NCBI RefSeq assembly: GCF_022879595.1
Contig: NZ_CP084265.1
Coordinates: forward strand, 2,356,001 to 2,420,000
Reading direction: 5' to 3'
Length of the DNA stretch: 64,000 nt
From: Caballeronia sp. Lep1P3
GTDB lineage: Bacteria; Pseudomonadota; Gammaproteobacteria; Burkholderiales; Burkholderiaceae
Positions 26,472 to 35,805 of this stretch are shown here, piece by piece. The notes beneath the pieces were generated by a model. It saw only the letters and a list, made by a program, of their open reading frames with translations, was not told the DNA's origin and made no database searches. Numbering within the stretch: position 1 is the stretch's first letter; each line of letters begins with the position of its first letter. The translations under genes were made by a program, and so were the position numbers.

Positions 26472-27329
26472 CTAATGTTCAGGCGCCTCGCCCACGAGCA
26501 AACGCTCATTCGACGCGACGGACCTGACACCCTGCCGCACCAGCAGGAAAAGCCCCGCCTCGACGTAGGCAACGCTTTCCTGAGGCATTTGCGCTCGTTG
26601 GAACGCTCCAACTTCCTTCATGAAAAACTCATAGCCCCGGGGGTTCAATGCAAATCCTAGACCTTGACAAAGTACGTCATCGAGAACGGCAAAGCGTTCC
26701 GGTTGCAACATTCTAAGATGCTTACTTGCGAAAGAAACCGCTAAACCCTTGATGGCGACTCCTTTCTCGATGGCGCTTACAACATCAAGCGCCGGCACCG
26801 CCGAGAGCCACTCTTTAAGGTGATTTCGTAAAGTCGACCGTTGTTGCTTCAGCAAGTTGCCCCACACCCTGCCGCCCGCGCCCCAGTCATGCACACTTTG
26901 ACTGAAGGCAAAGCAGTCATCTTCCGTTGAAGTCTCCGAGATGATGCGCTGTAGCAACTGCCGCCCCACAGATTCTGTATCGGCGGTTTTTTGGATTGCT
27001 TTTTGTTGGTTGATAGCGCTTTCCAGCGCCAGCTTCGAAAATCCAAAGCATCCGAACGTTAAGGTCGGGGTGGAGTATGTTCCCGTACAGGCATCGAAAT
27101 CGCGGACGGTTCGCATGGCTCCGTCATCGCACTGGTACGGCCACTGCACGCTCGGCGTATCCAGAATGGCGGCGTCACAGACAGGGCAAATTGAAACCCA
27201 CTCGGTGTTTTCAAATTTCCCAAATTTGGCCGCGCTCTCGCCGTCCGCTAATGTCTGCACCGCTTTTCTTAGCGTTCGGCCATTGATTTGGCCAGCCACT
27301 GACGGGGTACAACACTTCAATCTATTCAT
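26472..27329 (-). CDS. hypothetical protein, possible OGG-like fold
   Basis: 285 residues from ATG 27329. N-terminal Cys pair CPVCD and another Cys near DAC. C-terminal half: GLAVSFASKHLRML, then PERFAVLDDVLCQGLGFAL. The pattern SK-x-L...P-x-RFA-x-x-D also occurs in 47394-48065 and in proteins annotated with an 8-oxoguanine-glycosylase-like fold. Catalytic residues cannot be confirmed. The nearest regulon site reading this way is at 27867, more than 500 bases upstream. Confidence 0.6.
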   Translation of the reverse strand: MNRLKCCTPSVAGQINGRTLRKAVQTLADGESAAKFGKFENTEWVSICPVCDAAILDTPSVQWPYQCDDGAMRTVRDFDACTGTYSTPTLTFGCFGFSKLALESAINQQKAIQKTADTESVGRQLLQRIISETSTEDDCFAFSQSVHDWGAGGRVWGNLLKQQRSTLRNHLKEWLSAVPALDVVSAIEKGVAIKGLAVSFASKHLRMLQPERFAVLDDVLCQGLGFALNPRGYEFFMKEVGAFQRAQMPQESVAYVEAGLFLLVRQGVRSVASNERLLVGEAPEH

Positions 27330-27587
27330 CGGCACTCGCTTTCGTAAGAAGTTGCGTCAAAGAGAAGCCCGAGGGACAACATCACACCTGGTGCGATGTG
27401 TCAACTCCGACGTCGGTCGGAATTGGAGTCTTTCACACCACTAGGTTCGCGATAGGCTTACCGTCGTCGTTTCTTTGATATCGCCATACAGGGGCCGCGA
27501 TACGGAGCTGCTCATCTTCGTTTACGTCCGCTCAGACAATATCTTTAGGGCGACCCAGCGCCCGCGTGAATGAAGGAGACGGATTAG

Positions 27588-27746
27588 ATGCAGCTGCAAC
27601 TGCAGCGGAGTGGGAATGTCACTTACAACGACCGTTCATACGCTTCTCAAGCGCCTAGCGCCGACGAAACAGCGACCTGTGCACAGGAAGAGCCGTCCCC
27701 ATCTGCCCGGTCGCCACAGGATTATTCCGAACGATGCCGCTACTAA
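27588..27746 (+). CDS. possible small protein, 52 residues
   Basis: ATG at 27588, GGAG about 10 bases upstream. Polar sequence starting MQLQLQRSGNVTYN. No homology recognised and no promoter identified. Listed for completeness. Confidence 0.25.
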   Translation: MQLQLQRSGNVTYNDRSYASQAPSADETATCAQEEPSPSARSPQDYSERCRY

Positions 27747-27866
27747 ATAGACGTCTGCCTAAGTTTCATCCCGTCCAAGTTTCATCACGCTACCTGTCGA
27801 AGGCAAACACTCATGATGCGCATACCGAACGTCTTCCCCGGACAAAGACAAGCTTAGCGGCGCATC

Positions 27867-27883
27867 GGGACATTTCCAGTCCC
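27867..27883 (-). promoter_or_regulatory. regulon site with no obvious target gene
   Basis: Minus strand GGGACTGGAAATGTCCC, 10 bases, TAAGCT (27851-27856). The next leftward gene starts at 27329. Confidence 0.6.
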
Positions 27884-27967
27884 AAATCGACGGTCCAGCC
27901 TCACAGGCGCTCAATTCTTCATCTGCCCATGCATCCTAGCCAAAGAAATAAACACATAGTTTGAATT

Positions 27968-27984
27968 GAGACGACATTTGTCTT
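27968..27984 (+). promoter_or_regulatory. regulon site, promoter of 28099-30460 operon
   Basis: GAGACGACATTTGTCTT, 10 bases, TACCAT (27995-28000). Confidence 0.75.
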
Positions 27985-28098
27985 TTTACGCAGTTACCAT
28001 TAGTCTTGCTGTCAAGAAAGGGGCGACAGATAGGCAGATGCAAGCCCCATCGCCGAATCAATTGAGGTTCACATCATAGACCGCGCCCGTCCGCACGG

Positions 28099-28833
28099 AT
28101 GCCTGACCAATCCGCGCCAGAACTGTCACTGTCATCAAAGCCCATCCATCTTTCAATGAGCACCCTCCAAAGTCGCCTGAAGCTTTTCAACGCGAAAGAA
28201 CGTTTCGCGCTCGTCAGCCACATTCTCGGGAATGCGCACTTCGAACCCGCCGCCGATTTCATGCGGAACATCAAAGAGTTATACGGCGTGAGTTCAGCGC
28301 CGTACGACATTTATGGCGCGATGGAGTACCATCTGGACTGGTTGTATGCGGCGCTTTTGAATCCGGAAGTCGGCGCTCCTATCCCACTCGTCATTGGCGA
28401 AGACGGCGGCTATGGGCCGGTCACGGGCTCGCAAGAGGACATCGACTTCCTGGTGTGCTTCTCCCTCGACGAAAATTCGGTTGATGCCGTGCAACCGGTT
28501 ACCTACCTTGTTCTCATCGAGGCAAAAGGCGTAACGAACTGGGAGACGCCGCAGCTCGCGTCGAAACTTGCGCGCTTCCGGACGATGAAGGCGGCCTTCG
28601 AGGCAAACCCGAACGTCCGCACCAAATTGCTTCTCATGTCACCGACCGACCCACGACTGGCAAACCGTCAGAATGAGGCGCTACGGCAAGTTATCGCAGA
28701 TTTTGAAGACTTCGGTTCAATCGACTGGTTGCCGATACCGATGGAAGCCGCCTATCAAAAGGTGGTCAGATGTGACGCGAATGGGGTACCGACCAAGACG
28801 GCCCCAACGCATTGGAAAGTTCAACTCCGCTAG
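28099..28833 (+). CDS. putative PD-(D/E)XK-type protein
   Basis: 244 residues. LKLFNAKERFALVSHILG, AMEYHLDWLYAALL, VTGSQEDIDFLVCF, LVLIEAKGVTNWETPQLASK, LLMSPTDPRLA match the paralog at 11731-12441. IDFLVCF followed by LVLIEAKG fits the D...(D/E)xK core of restriction-type nucleases, inferred not proven. It lies 55 bases before the intact DUF2779 gene, repeating the arrangement at 9.7-12.4 kb, but without the zinc-ribbon gene between. Confidence 0.75.
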   Translation: MPDQSAPELSLSSKPIHLSMSTLQSRLKLFNAKERFALVSHILGNAHFEPAADFMRNIKELYGVSSAPYDIYGAMEYHLDWLYAALLNPEVGAPIPLVIGEDGGYGPVTGSQEDIDFLVCFSLDENSVDAVQPVTYLVLIEAKGVTNWETPQLASKLARFRTMKAAFEANPNVRTKLLLMSPTDPRLANRQNEALRQVIADFEDFGSIDWLPIPMEAAYQKVVRCDANGVPTKTAPTHWKVQLR

Positions 28834-28888
28834 CACGGTCGGAATTTGAGACTACCCACCAGGTCACCACACCAATCTACGAGCGCGA

Positions 28889-30460
28889 ATGAATCAACCT
28901 TATCGGCTGTCCAAATCGAAGATTCTCTCCGGACTCCAATGTCCGAAACGCCTGTGGCTCGAGATGCATAGGCGGGACCTTGCGCAAGTCTCACCTGGGA
29001 GCGAACACATATTTCGACTCGGCCACGTACTGGGAGACAAGGCTCGTGAAATCCTTGGTCCTGGCGAACTCATCCGGCATGAGACCGACATTGCGCAAGC
29101 TCTGTCTGAAACGCCGCATGTACTTGCCCGCAACGGGGCTAACCAGAGCTTTGTGTACGAAGCGGCGTTTTCGTATAAGGGAGTAGTCTCGCGCGCCGAC
29201 GGGTTCGTCAAGCTCGACGACGGCTGGCGTATGGTCGAGGTCAAGGCGTCGACTGCAATCAAGGAATATTACCTGCGGGACTGCGCTGTCCAGTCATGGG
29301 TCGCCGAAGGTGCCGGCTATCCGGTACGCGAAGTACATCTCGCGCATCTGAACAGCCAGTTCGTCTATCGGGGTGATGGAGACTACCGAGGTTTGTTGAC
29401 ACTCGTCGATGTTACGCAGCGAATCCAAAGTTATAAGAGCGACGTAGGGAGCCGCGTCGTGGATTTCCGTGTCATGTTGTCGGGAGCAGAACCTGACATT
29501 CAAACCGGTGACCATTGCGGAGCGCCCTTCGAATGTCCGTTCATGCATTATTGCTCGGCTCAGGAGCCCGCATCACCCGACCATCCTGTCGAGATATTGC
29601 ACGGCAACACGGCAAGGCGCCTGCGTGCCGACGGCTATGACGACCTTCTCACCGTGCCGGCTGCCGCCATCTCGAGCGCAAGCCAGCGCGTTATCTGGCG
29701 TGCCACTCGGTTGAACGAAGTCTATTACGATGCCGACATACAGAGGGAAATCAAAACACTCGCGTATCCCCGGTACTTCCTGGACTTTGAGACCGTCTCT
29801 TCGCCAGTGCCGCTTTGGGCGGGGATTCGGCCTTACCAGCAAGTTCCCTTTCAGTGGTCATGTCACACCGAAAGCCAGGTCGGAACGCTGACGCACCAGG
29901 AATTCCTGGATGTCTCAGGGAATCCTCCTGTCGAGGAGTTTGTTCGCAGCCTGCTAGCCAGCCTAGGCAGCACAGGCCCTATTCTCGTCTACAACGCGAG
30001 CTTTGAGTCAAGCCGCATCCGTGAGCTCGCCCAGTTGTTTCCTGAGCACAGCACACGGTTGACCGCGTTGCTCGACCGAATTGTGGACCTGCTGCCACTC
30101 GTGCGTAAATATTATTACCATCCCGCGATGAAGGGGTCGTTCTCGATAAAGGCCGTCGTGCCGACGATGTGTGCGGAACTCAACTACGGAGCACTCGATG
30201 AAGTTGCCGATGGCGGCGCCGCTCAGCGCGCGTGGTGGGACCTCGCCGACCCGGCATGCAATAACAAGCGAGCGGGAGAAATACGCACGGGCCTACTTCG
30301 TTACTGCAAATCCGATACGCTCGCAATGGTCGCTGTCTCGCGATATCTCGCCCGGGGCAACCCCGTCAAGCTGGATGAGTTGGGTCATATCGAGACCACT
30401 TCGTCCATCGTGTTAGTGCGCCACGACGCTTGCACGAACACGGTGCGCGAAGCCAGCTAA
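28889..30460 (+). CDS. DUF2779 protein: Cas4/RecB-like plus DEDD exonuclease
   Basis: 523 residues. N-terminal half: Cys18 (GLQCPKRLWLE), Asp104 (SRADGF), Glu117-Val-Lys119 (MVEVKAST) and Cys210, 216, 222, the layout of a Cas4-like PD-(D/E)XK nuclease with an Fe-S cluster. C-terminal half: YFLDFETVSS (Asp299, Glu301), VYNASFE and YCKSDTLAMV (Asp476), an RNase H-like 3'-5' exonuclease. Both active sites look intact. A frameshifted copy is at 9714-11293. Role in DNA end processing or defence is inferred. Confidence 0.88.
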   Translation: MNQPYRLSKSKILSGLQCPKRLWLEMHRRDLAQVSPGSEHIFRLGHVLGDKAREILGPGELIRHETDIAQALSETPHVLARNGANQSFVYEAAFSYKGVVSRADGFVKLDDGWRMVEVKASTAIKEYYLRDCAVQSWVAEGAGYPVREVHLAHLNSQFVYRGDGDYRGLLTLVDVTQRIQSYKSDVGSRVVDFRVMLSGAEPDIQTGDHCGAPFECPFMHYCSAQEPASPDHPVEILHGNTARRLRADGYDDLLTVPAAAISSASQRVIWRATRLNEVYYDADIQREIKTLAYPRYFLDFETVSSPVPLWAGIRPYQQVPFQWSCHTESQVGTLTHQEFLDVSGNPPVEEFVRSLLASLGSTGPILVYNASFESSRIRELAQLFPEHSTRLTALLDRIVDLLPLVRKYYYHPAMKGSFSIKAVVPTMCAELNYGALDEVADGGAAQRAWWDLADPACNNKRAGEIRTGLLRYCKSDTLAMVAVSRYLARGNPVKLDELGHIETTSSIVLVRHDACTNTVREAS

Positions 30461-30516
30461 CATTTGTCTATCTCGCACGAGTCAACCAGTCGAAACGACA
30501 TCAAGGGAACCAGCGC

Positions 30517-31230
30517 GTGACCATCACTTACCATCCCAAGCCCAACGACGCCGGTCAACCAGCTCTGCTCAAAGCGCCGAGTACACCCACGCCGTTCGCT
30601 GCTTGGGAAGACCCCAACTCAGTCGCTTCCGTCGTCCCCGGCGGAAACATGCCGGCCCAGATAAATGGCATTCCGTTCACTGACTGGCCAAGCCCGCCCG
30701 AGTCGCCCGAAGCGTGGAACAGCGTGGCCGGACAAGCCGTGATTATCGAGCCACGATTCGATTGCCCCATGGGTGAGGCAGAAGCGGCCGGCGTGGTTGT
30801 GTGCGAACCGGACGGACGAATTTGGCTGGTCGCGCCTTCCAACGGCTATGGCGGTTATCACGCAACCTTCCCGAAAGGCCGCATCGAGAAGGGTGTCAGC
30901 AGGCAGGCGAACGCAATTCGCGAGGCATTCGAGGAAGCCGGGCTGCAGGTGGCCATTACCGCATTCCTCGCCGACTCCAAGCGGTCGCTGACTCACATGC
31001 GGTAACACCTGGCTCGCCGCGTGGGAGGTACTCCCGCTGCAATGGGGTGGGAGTCGCAGGCGGTCCATCTGGTTCCGCGCGGCAAACTGGGCCAACTGCT
31101 CAATCACATCAACGACCAGCCGCTGATTGAGGCGCTTGAAAAGACAGGTGACGGCCATCGAGGTCGGGGCCCATCAGGCTCGGCGACCGTCAGTGGTCAA
31201 CTTGACCGCAACGACACCCGTCTAGCCTGA
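30517..31230 (+). pseudogene. Nudix hydrolase interrupted by a nonsense codon
   Basis: GTG 30517 (AAGGGA upstream). The Nudix box is present (FPKGRIEKG, then IREAFEEAGL) with one change: the Glu normally seven residues after the first Gly is Val. After LTHMR the frame meets TAA (31003-31005) and then continues in the same frame with LARRVGGTPAAMGWESQAV and LGQLLNHINDQPLIEALEK, the usual C-terminal part. A Tyr codon changed to TAA would explain it. Nudix enzymes cleave nucleoside-diphosphate compounds such as ADP-ribose or NADH. Confidence 0.82.
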
Positions 31231-31575
31231 CTTATCCCCACCTTTTGTTTGCAAGGCTGTGGACAACTTGGGTACACGTCGACCAAGTGTCTGACACCGA
31301 ACAACTATCTTGCCCCGTCGAAGGTGCGAGCACACCCGCCAACATGTGGGCCCATGTAATCTGGTCGACACTTGAGCGCGGGCATAGCTCAACGCACCCA
31401 CGCCGGGTTCGCCGAGCAGATACGCTAGCCTCGGACGTGATTAAACTTCCCATCGGCGCGCCGCCTGCGAGGTCAGGACAGCGTTCGGTTACGCAGCGGC
31501 TTTCAAATCCGCTAATTGCCGCCGTTTGATGCCCAAGTCGCTCCACAACTCCGGGTGGCACGTGAAAACCAGAAT
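31231..31575. other. stretch without a convincing gene
   Basis: 345 bases. Near 31232-31275 CTTATCCCCACC and CTGTGGACAACTT resemble DnaA-box-like sequences. I see no iterons or coding sequence. Confidence 0.4.
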
Positions 31576-31721
31576 CTAATGCCGGCTTCCCTTAAGCGCG
31601 GCCCGGTTGGCGGTCTCCGTTTTTTCGATGGCCGCTCGCAGCCGGTCGATTTTCGCCTTGTTGAGCGCAATCTGGCTGTTCAAGTCCGTAGCCACGATGC
31701 CGCGTTCGCCAACTCAAGCAT
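31576..31721 (-). pseudogene. small coiled-coil gene with a frameshift
   Basis: ATG 31721 behind GGAGAGAG gives MLELANAASW and a quick stop. One base later the other frame reads ERGIVATDLNSQIALNKAKI, then DRLRAAIEKTETANRAAL, a clear heptad coiled coil ending at TAG 31576. One missing G near 31706 restores about 48 residues. Confidence 0.5.
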
Positions 31722-31818
31722 GCAGTTCGCTCTCTCCTAAACCCTCTGGGCCGGGGGCTAACGCGGGTCACAGCGACGCAATTCACCGTGTCGGCCGCGC
31801 CCGCCACAACTCGCTTAT

Positions 31819-31835
31819 TGAGACATAAAATGTCC
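31819..31835 (+). promoter_or_regulatory. regulon site upstream of small-family copy 1
   Basis: GAGACATAAAATGTCCT, 10 bases, TACAAT (31846-31851). Confidence 0.75.
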
Positions 31836-32027
31836 TGATGCAAGAATACAATACGATATCAGCAGTCAACATACCGTTCGGACGGTCGGAACCGCCATGC
31901 CCACACTGATTGCTGCTGCACGCAACTCAAATATGAGCGACTTATTCTCGTCGCCGCGCACTATCGCCTGACAACCGACGGATACCTCATCGGGTAGGCG
32001 TTCGAACAAAACATAAGAACCTGAGAG

Positions 32028-32330
32028 AACGAGAGGAAACCCAGTACAAAGGGAGTCGGCGCCGTCAGAAGTCCTTACACCGCCCAAAACGTTGACGGCG
32101 CAATCGCTCACCTCGAGCGAGCGTTATCGCTGGAAGAAGCTCATGCTTTGTTCGGTCGGACTTACTGGCACATGCGAGTTATACAGATAAGCGCGACACC
32201 TGGGTTACCGCACACGCACCGGGCGCGGCTACAGCGCCTGTTGGACCTGCTCGCGGACGTCTCGAAGGCTGTCGCGAATCTTGACCCGGCTAACGACATT
32301 CCCCGAGTTGCTAAGGCAACGGTTGTCTAA
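32028..32330 (+). pseudogene. small repeated family, copy 1 (start lost)
   Basis: Reads [54 protein letters not shown]. The leader AAGAACCTGAGAGAAC seen before copies 2 and 3 is present (about 32015-32030), but the ATG that follows it there is replaced, and no ATG/GTG/TTG precedes the conserved part. The protein could only start at an internal TTG. Function unknown. Confidence 0.65.
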
Positions 32331-32416
32331 AAAAAAATACTCGCCGAAATCAGGACTTTCCAGGTTTGCTTGCAAGCCCTTTGCCAGTGCAAGCAAAGGC
32401 AGCACGAGCACTCGTT

Positions 32417-32433
32417 GGGATGCGACGCGTCCT
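32417..32433 (+). promoter_or_regulatory. weak regulon site upstream of 32473-33018
   Basis: GGGATGCGACGCGTCCT, one mismatch in each half. TGACCG follows after 10 bases and is a poor -10. Confidence 0.4.
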
Positions 32434-32472
32434 TTCTTTTTCTTGACCGTGTGGGGATTCGAGGAAGTCTTA

Positions 32473-33018
32473 ATGAGCGGTAGAGTTTTTGTCGTGAGCC
32501 ACGCTTGGCTGGCGGGTCATCTCAAAATAATCGCGTTTGGGAATATGCCATCGCCTACAGATGCCGCACTCGACAACGCGGTGGACCCAGGTTGCCAGGT
32601 GCTTTTTCATATTATCGCGGGGCGGCCGGCGGAGGTTTCTCGTCGCACTTGGCATGAATTGCGCTACTGTCCGGGTACCATGGGCTGGCTGCAGTGCTCG
32701 GCAGATTTGGCCATCTTCACCTTGCAGCGAATCGCGGTGCAGGCACTGGAAGAAGAGAAGTGCACGGCCCGAGTCCGCACCGGGCGTATAACGAAAGGCA
32801 TTCATTCAAAACCTCGTTCCGATTCGAGCGTTGTTAGTAACCTTCACGGTATGGAGGTATCAGCCAAGACTCTCCCTACGGTGCGCTCTCACGGCAACGG
32901 CCAAGCACTGGCAATACGCGGACTCGGCGAGAGAGAAACTTGCTCTGCATGCCGGAGCGCAGTGCCCCCCGGCGCAGCTCGGTGCGCTGCGTGCGACGCT
33001 GCCCTCGTCCGTTTCTAG
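32473..33018 (+). CDS. possible GIY-YIG/T5orf172-like protein with zinc ribbon
   Basis: 181 residues, ATG 32473 behind GAGGAAG. The first ~95 residues ([20 protein letters not shown], then [20 protein letters not shown] and [14 protein letters not shown]) follow the outline of T5orf172-type GIY-YIG domains (VYVLxN..GxxKIG...VExxxHxxL...EWFxCS). The key Tyr/Gly residues are altered, so activity is doubtful. C-terminus [19 protein letters not shown] is a zinc ribbon. A weak regulon site lies 40 bases upstream. Confidence 0.5.
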   Translation: MSGRVFVVSHAWLAGHLKIIAFGNMPSPTDAALDNAVDPGCQVLFHIIAGRPAEVSRRTWHELRYCPGTMGWLQCSADLAIFTLQRIAVQALEEEKCTARVRTGRITKGIHSKPRSDSSVVSNLHGMEVSAKTLPTVRSHGNGQALAIRGLGERETCSACRSAVPPGAARCAACDAALVRF

Positions 33019-33228
33019 CTTCGCCGAAAGATAGACGCTATCACTTCTAGGTAACCTTTTCCTCACACCGCCAGGTCTGAGCTTCCGGCTGTAAGTACCT
33101 AATTGATTTAGAATTCGACACTTGGGCAGTGGCCCGCCATGCAGGATGGCGAACACCCTCCTGAAGTCCCGCAGCGAGTTGTCAGTCACGTGGAAAGTGG
33201 ATTTGCCCCTGTACCTCCGGACACCGCC

Positions 33229-34116
33229 TCACACTTGAGTTGATGAATCGGTCCTGCGCCTGAACTCGCGTGGCGAGCGGTACTTCAGCGCACTATGAGG
33301 ATGACGCTCGTTGTAGTGCTCAAACGCGACGGCGAGATTGTGCGCGGCAGTTGCCGCGTCGGGCTTCGGCATGAAGGCGACATAGTCACGCTTCATCGTC
33401 TTCACGAAGCTTTCCGCCATTCCGTTACTTTGCGGGCTGCAGACCGGCGTGGTCAATGGTTTTAGCCCGATGTACGATGCGAAGCTTCGAGTCTTTTCCG
33501 CCGTATAGCCCGAACCATTGTCCGTCAACCACTCGATTTCAGCCGGCGCCTTCAAGGCTTTACCGAATCGGTTCTCGACAGCTGCAAGCATCACGTCACG
33601 TACCACATCGCCGCTGTGACCGCCGGTCGTCGCCGCCCAGCTCATCGCTTCACGGTCGCAGCAATCCAAGGCGAACGTCACGCGCAATGGCTCACCGTTG
33701 TCGCAGCGAAACTCGAACCCATCAGAGCACCACCGCTGGTTGCTCTTCGCCACCGCGACCTTGCCATCGTGTCGACGCTGCGGCCGTGGTGGCGAAGGTT
33801 TGCGTTGTAGCAGCAAGCCGTGAACGCGCATCACCCGATACACGCGTTTGGCGTTCACTGGAGCCATATCCCGGCCCTCCCTTTTACGGCGCAACATACC
33901 CCAGACCCGGCGATAGCCGTAGCTCGGCAGGTCAGTAACGGTCTGCCGAATCTCTTCAACCAGGCCGACATCTTCCGTCTTCCTGGCGCTGCGCCCATCC
34001 TGCCAGTCGGCTGGACGAGCAAGCCTTGCCGCCACATTTGAGCGCGCTACACCGAGAACGTCGCAGACCTGCTTCACTGCTCGTCCCCCGGCAATGAGGG
34101 CGAGCGCGCAATCCAT
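33229..34116 (-). CDS. IS2-group transposase OrfB
   Basis: 295 residues, overlapping orfA by 43 bases in another frame, typical for frameshift production of OrfAB. HTH_21 region ([13 protein letters not shown]), DDE core: [11 protein letters not shown] (Asp), [11 protein letters not shown] (Asp), [15 protein letters not shown] (Glu), and the final [14 protein letters not shown]. Confidence 0.93.
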   Translation of the reverse strand: MDCALALIAGGRAVKQVCDVLGVARSNVAARLARPADWQDGRSARKTEDVGLVEEIRQTVTDLPSYGYRRVWGMLRRKREGRDMAPVNAKRVYRVMRVHGLLLQRKPSPPRPQRRHDGKVAVAKSNQRWCSDGFEFRCDNGEPLRVTFALDCCDREAMSWAATTGGHSGDVVRDVMLAAVENRFGKALKAPAEIEWLTDNGSGYTAEKTRSFASYIGLKPLTTPVCSPQSNGMAESFVKTMKRDYVAFMPKPDAATAAHNLAVAFEHYNERHPHSALKYRSPREFRRRTDSSTQV

Positions 34117-34469
34117 TTTCGCGACTTCGCCACCTCCACCGCCTCACGAAGAATCTCGTTCTCCATGGTTTTCTTTCCCAGCAAGCGTTGCAGTTCCCTG
34201 ATTTGCTTCAGTGCATCGCTCAACTCGGACGCGGGCACCACTTCTTCGCCGGCGCCAACGGCTGAAAGACTGCCGTCCTGATATAGCTTGCGCCAGTGAA
34301 ATAACTGGTTCGGATTGACGCCGTGCTGGCGTGCAACCATCGAGACGGACTTACCCGGCTCGAAACTCTCTCGCACCATCGCCAGCTTTTCCTCCGCTGA
34401 CCATCGCCGCCGGCGCTCCGGCCCCGTCAACACTTCCATCACTTCTTGCTTGGTGTTAGTCAAAAACAC
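34074..34469 (-). CDS. IS2-group transposase OrfA
   Basis: 131 residues from GTG 34469, or from ATG 34439 ([14 protein letters not shown]). HTH with [20 protein letters not shown] and leucine zipper [20 protein letters not shown]. Confidence 0.92.
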   Translation of the reverse strand: MFLTNTKQEVMEVLTGPERRRRWSAEEKLAMVRESFEPGKSVSMVARQHGVNPNQLFHWRKLYQDGSLSAVGAGEEVVPASELSDALKQIRELQRLLGKKTMENEILREAVEVAKSRKWIARSPSLPGDEQ

Positions 34470-34639
34470 AGTCGTATGCCTACCCGCTATTTTAAGTGGG
34501 AGACTGTGTCCGGTGATTCAGGGGGCTACTCCAGAAAGGGCCAACCCATGCCTGACGATATTGAATCCGGCCAGACCCACTTCTGGTGGCCTGCATGTTC
34601 AAAGCGACCTTTCGTCCTGAAACACGAAATTAAAAAATC

Positions 34640-34656
34640 GAGCCACCGAATGTCTC
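34640..34656 (+). promoter_or_regulatory. regulon site upstream of 34679-35254
   Basis: GAGCCACCGAATGTCTC, 10 bases, CAAACT (34667-34672). The IS2-group element ends about 100 bases upstream and did not disturb the site. Confidence 0.6.
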
Positions 34657-34678
34657 AACCCCAGCGCAAACTAGCGTC

Positions 34679-35254
34679 TTGCCCGCGTTCCCGTCGTTCG
34701 CAGGCTTTGAGACGCGACGCGCGCTGCTGCTCGAATTTGCTAAAGCTTACTGGCAGACCCGAGGGTTTCCGCAGTTGCCGCGTAATCAGGCGTACCGGCT
34801 CGTCGATTCCTTTATCAAATGGCTCCGGACACGCGCAGGCGGTCGCCCCGCGCTGGCGCAGGCCATCCGCAAGCACGGCCACATCATCGTCAACGGCCCG
34901 ACCCTGGACATGCTTGGCGAATTGCGCAAGACCGTGCCGACCTGGTCCACGCAGATGACGCGTGCTGAAACTACCGACGCCTACCGCTCGGTTCAGCGAG
35001 CTGCGCCAGCCGCGGGGTCTTACTTGCTGGCCGCCTGCCAGATGAGGCCGACGAGCTGGTTGCCGCCACCGACCGGCCTGAGCCCTCACATGCATGATGG
35101 CGAGCGGCAGGACAATGAGACCGAGGAGCGTTTCATTCTGGTCTCCTGTTTTCCAACATCGTCATTAGAACTCCGGCGAGGGACAGGTTCGGTCCTCACG
35201 AATGGGCACAATAGTGGCAATAACACATTGCACATCAAGGAGGTCCCAGCTTGA
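34679..35254 (+). CDS. hypothetical protein related to 44447-45112
   Basis: 191 residues if started at TTG 34679, which falls at the predicted transcript start, so the start is uncertain. Residues 8-75 (FAKAYWQTRGFPQLPRNQA, RLVDSFIKWLRTR, HGHIIVNGPTLDML) match the middle of 44447-45112 (LVNLFIKWLR, WGHTTLSKPTMNRI). The remainder looks non-homologous and includes the next gene's promoter, so the real gene may be a truncated copy. It overlaps the next start by TTGA. Confidence 0.45.
   Translation: MPAFPSFAGFETRRALLLEFAKAYWQTRGFPQLPRNQAYRLVDSFIKWLRTRAGGRPALAQAIRKHGHIIVNGPTLDMLGELRKTVPTWSTQMTRAETTDAYRSVQRAAPAAGSYLLAACQMRPTSWLPPPTGLSPHMHDGERQDNETEERFILVSCFPTSSLELRRGTGSVLTNGHNSGNNTLHIKEVPA
35180..35196 (+). 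promoter_or_regulatory. regulon site, promoter of 35251-35697
   Basis: GGGACAGGTTCGGTCCT, 10 bases, CACAAT (35207-35212). Confidence 0.65.
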
Positions 35255-35697
35255 ACGACACCCCCGCCCTGAGCGCAGAGTTCAGTCGTCTGGCCTTTCG
35301 ATTGGAGAGCGTCTTTCACGTCGACGCGATGCTCGACGACGGGCGCCTGCCTGCGGATATCAGGAAGGCATTCACGGATGATTTCGACTCGGTGATGCTC
35401 GCACTGCGCCGCGATTTCCTCGAAGGACGGGCAGACCAACCCGCCAACGCGGAGCAGTTGCACCAGAAGATTGAATCCTTTATCGAGGACGAGAACGGCG
35501 AGCTCGGCTGGCTGGTCAAGGCCCGGCAGCGCGAGTTCGTCGTAGTCGGCAATGGTGAAGTTCACTTTTCATGGGCGCCGGTGCGCACCGCCTGGTTTCA
35601 CGCACCGAGCTACGAGGCCGCACAACGCGCGGCGCTCGAGTGGGCAGAACAGTATTCGCGAGAAGTCTGGGGCGAGGCGGAGGACGACGAAGCCTGA
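35251..35697 (+). CDS. unknown family of ~148 residues, copy 1
   Basis: 148 residues from TTG 35251 behind AAGGAGGT. FRLESVFHVDAMLDDGRL, GWLVKARQREFVV, FSWAPVRTAWFHAPSYEAA and AEQYSREVW align with the next gene (RLERIMHLDSML, GFLVKARQPYFQV, YSWEVSRDQWFYALTFEDA, GQAFHDEAW). Acidic soluble protein. Function unknown. Each of the two copies has its own regulon promoter. Confidence 0.78.
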   Translation: MNDTPALSAEFSRLAFRLESVFHVDAMLDDGRLPADIRKAFTDDFDSVMLALRRDFLEGRADQPANAEQLHQKIESFIEDENGELGWLVKARQREFVVVGNGEVHFSWAPVRTAWFHAPSYEAAQRAALEWAEQYSREVWGEAEDDEA

Positions 35698-35746
35698 GCC
35701 GCTTGGCCGGTCGCGGTCCCTAATCAGCAATGATGCCAGCGAAGAA

Positions 35747-35763
35747 GAGACAAAATTTGTCTC
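35747..35763 (+). promoter_or_regulatory. regulon site, promoter of 35806-36249
   Basis: GAGACAAAATTTGTCTC, a perfect palindrome, 10 bases, GACAAT (35774-35779). Confidence 0.8.
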
Positions 35764-35805
35764 GTTTGTGGCCGACAATTCTGTTTATTGACAAGAGGAG
35801 ACCAG

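Larger units (their letters stand above)
27330..28098. other. long intergenic gap with two regulon sites
   Basis: About 770 bases. Contains sites at 27867-27883 (leftward) and 27968-27984 (rightward) and one small frame at 27588-27746. Nothing else recognisable. Confidence 0.5.
33198..34533 (-). mobile_element. IS3-family element, IS2/IS401-like group, 1336 bp
   Basis: Terminal repeats: left TGGATTTGCCCCTGTACCTC, right (inverted) TGGAGTAGCCCCCTGAATCA, both followed by CCGGACAC-like sequence. A 5-bp duplication GAAAG flanks it (33193-33197 and 34534-34538), as expected for this group. Both frames are intact, suggesting recent insertion. Confidence 0.9.

Noticed and set aside
31232..31275. DnaA-box-like sequences as a replication origin
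   Set aside because: Only two imperfect matches, no AT-rich stretch or iterons, and far from rep genes.
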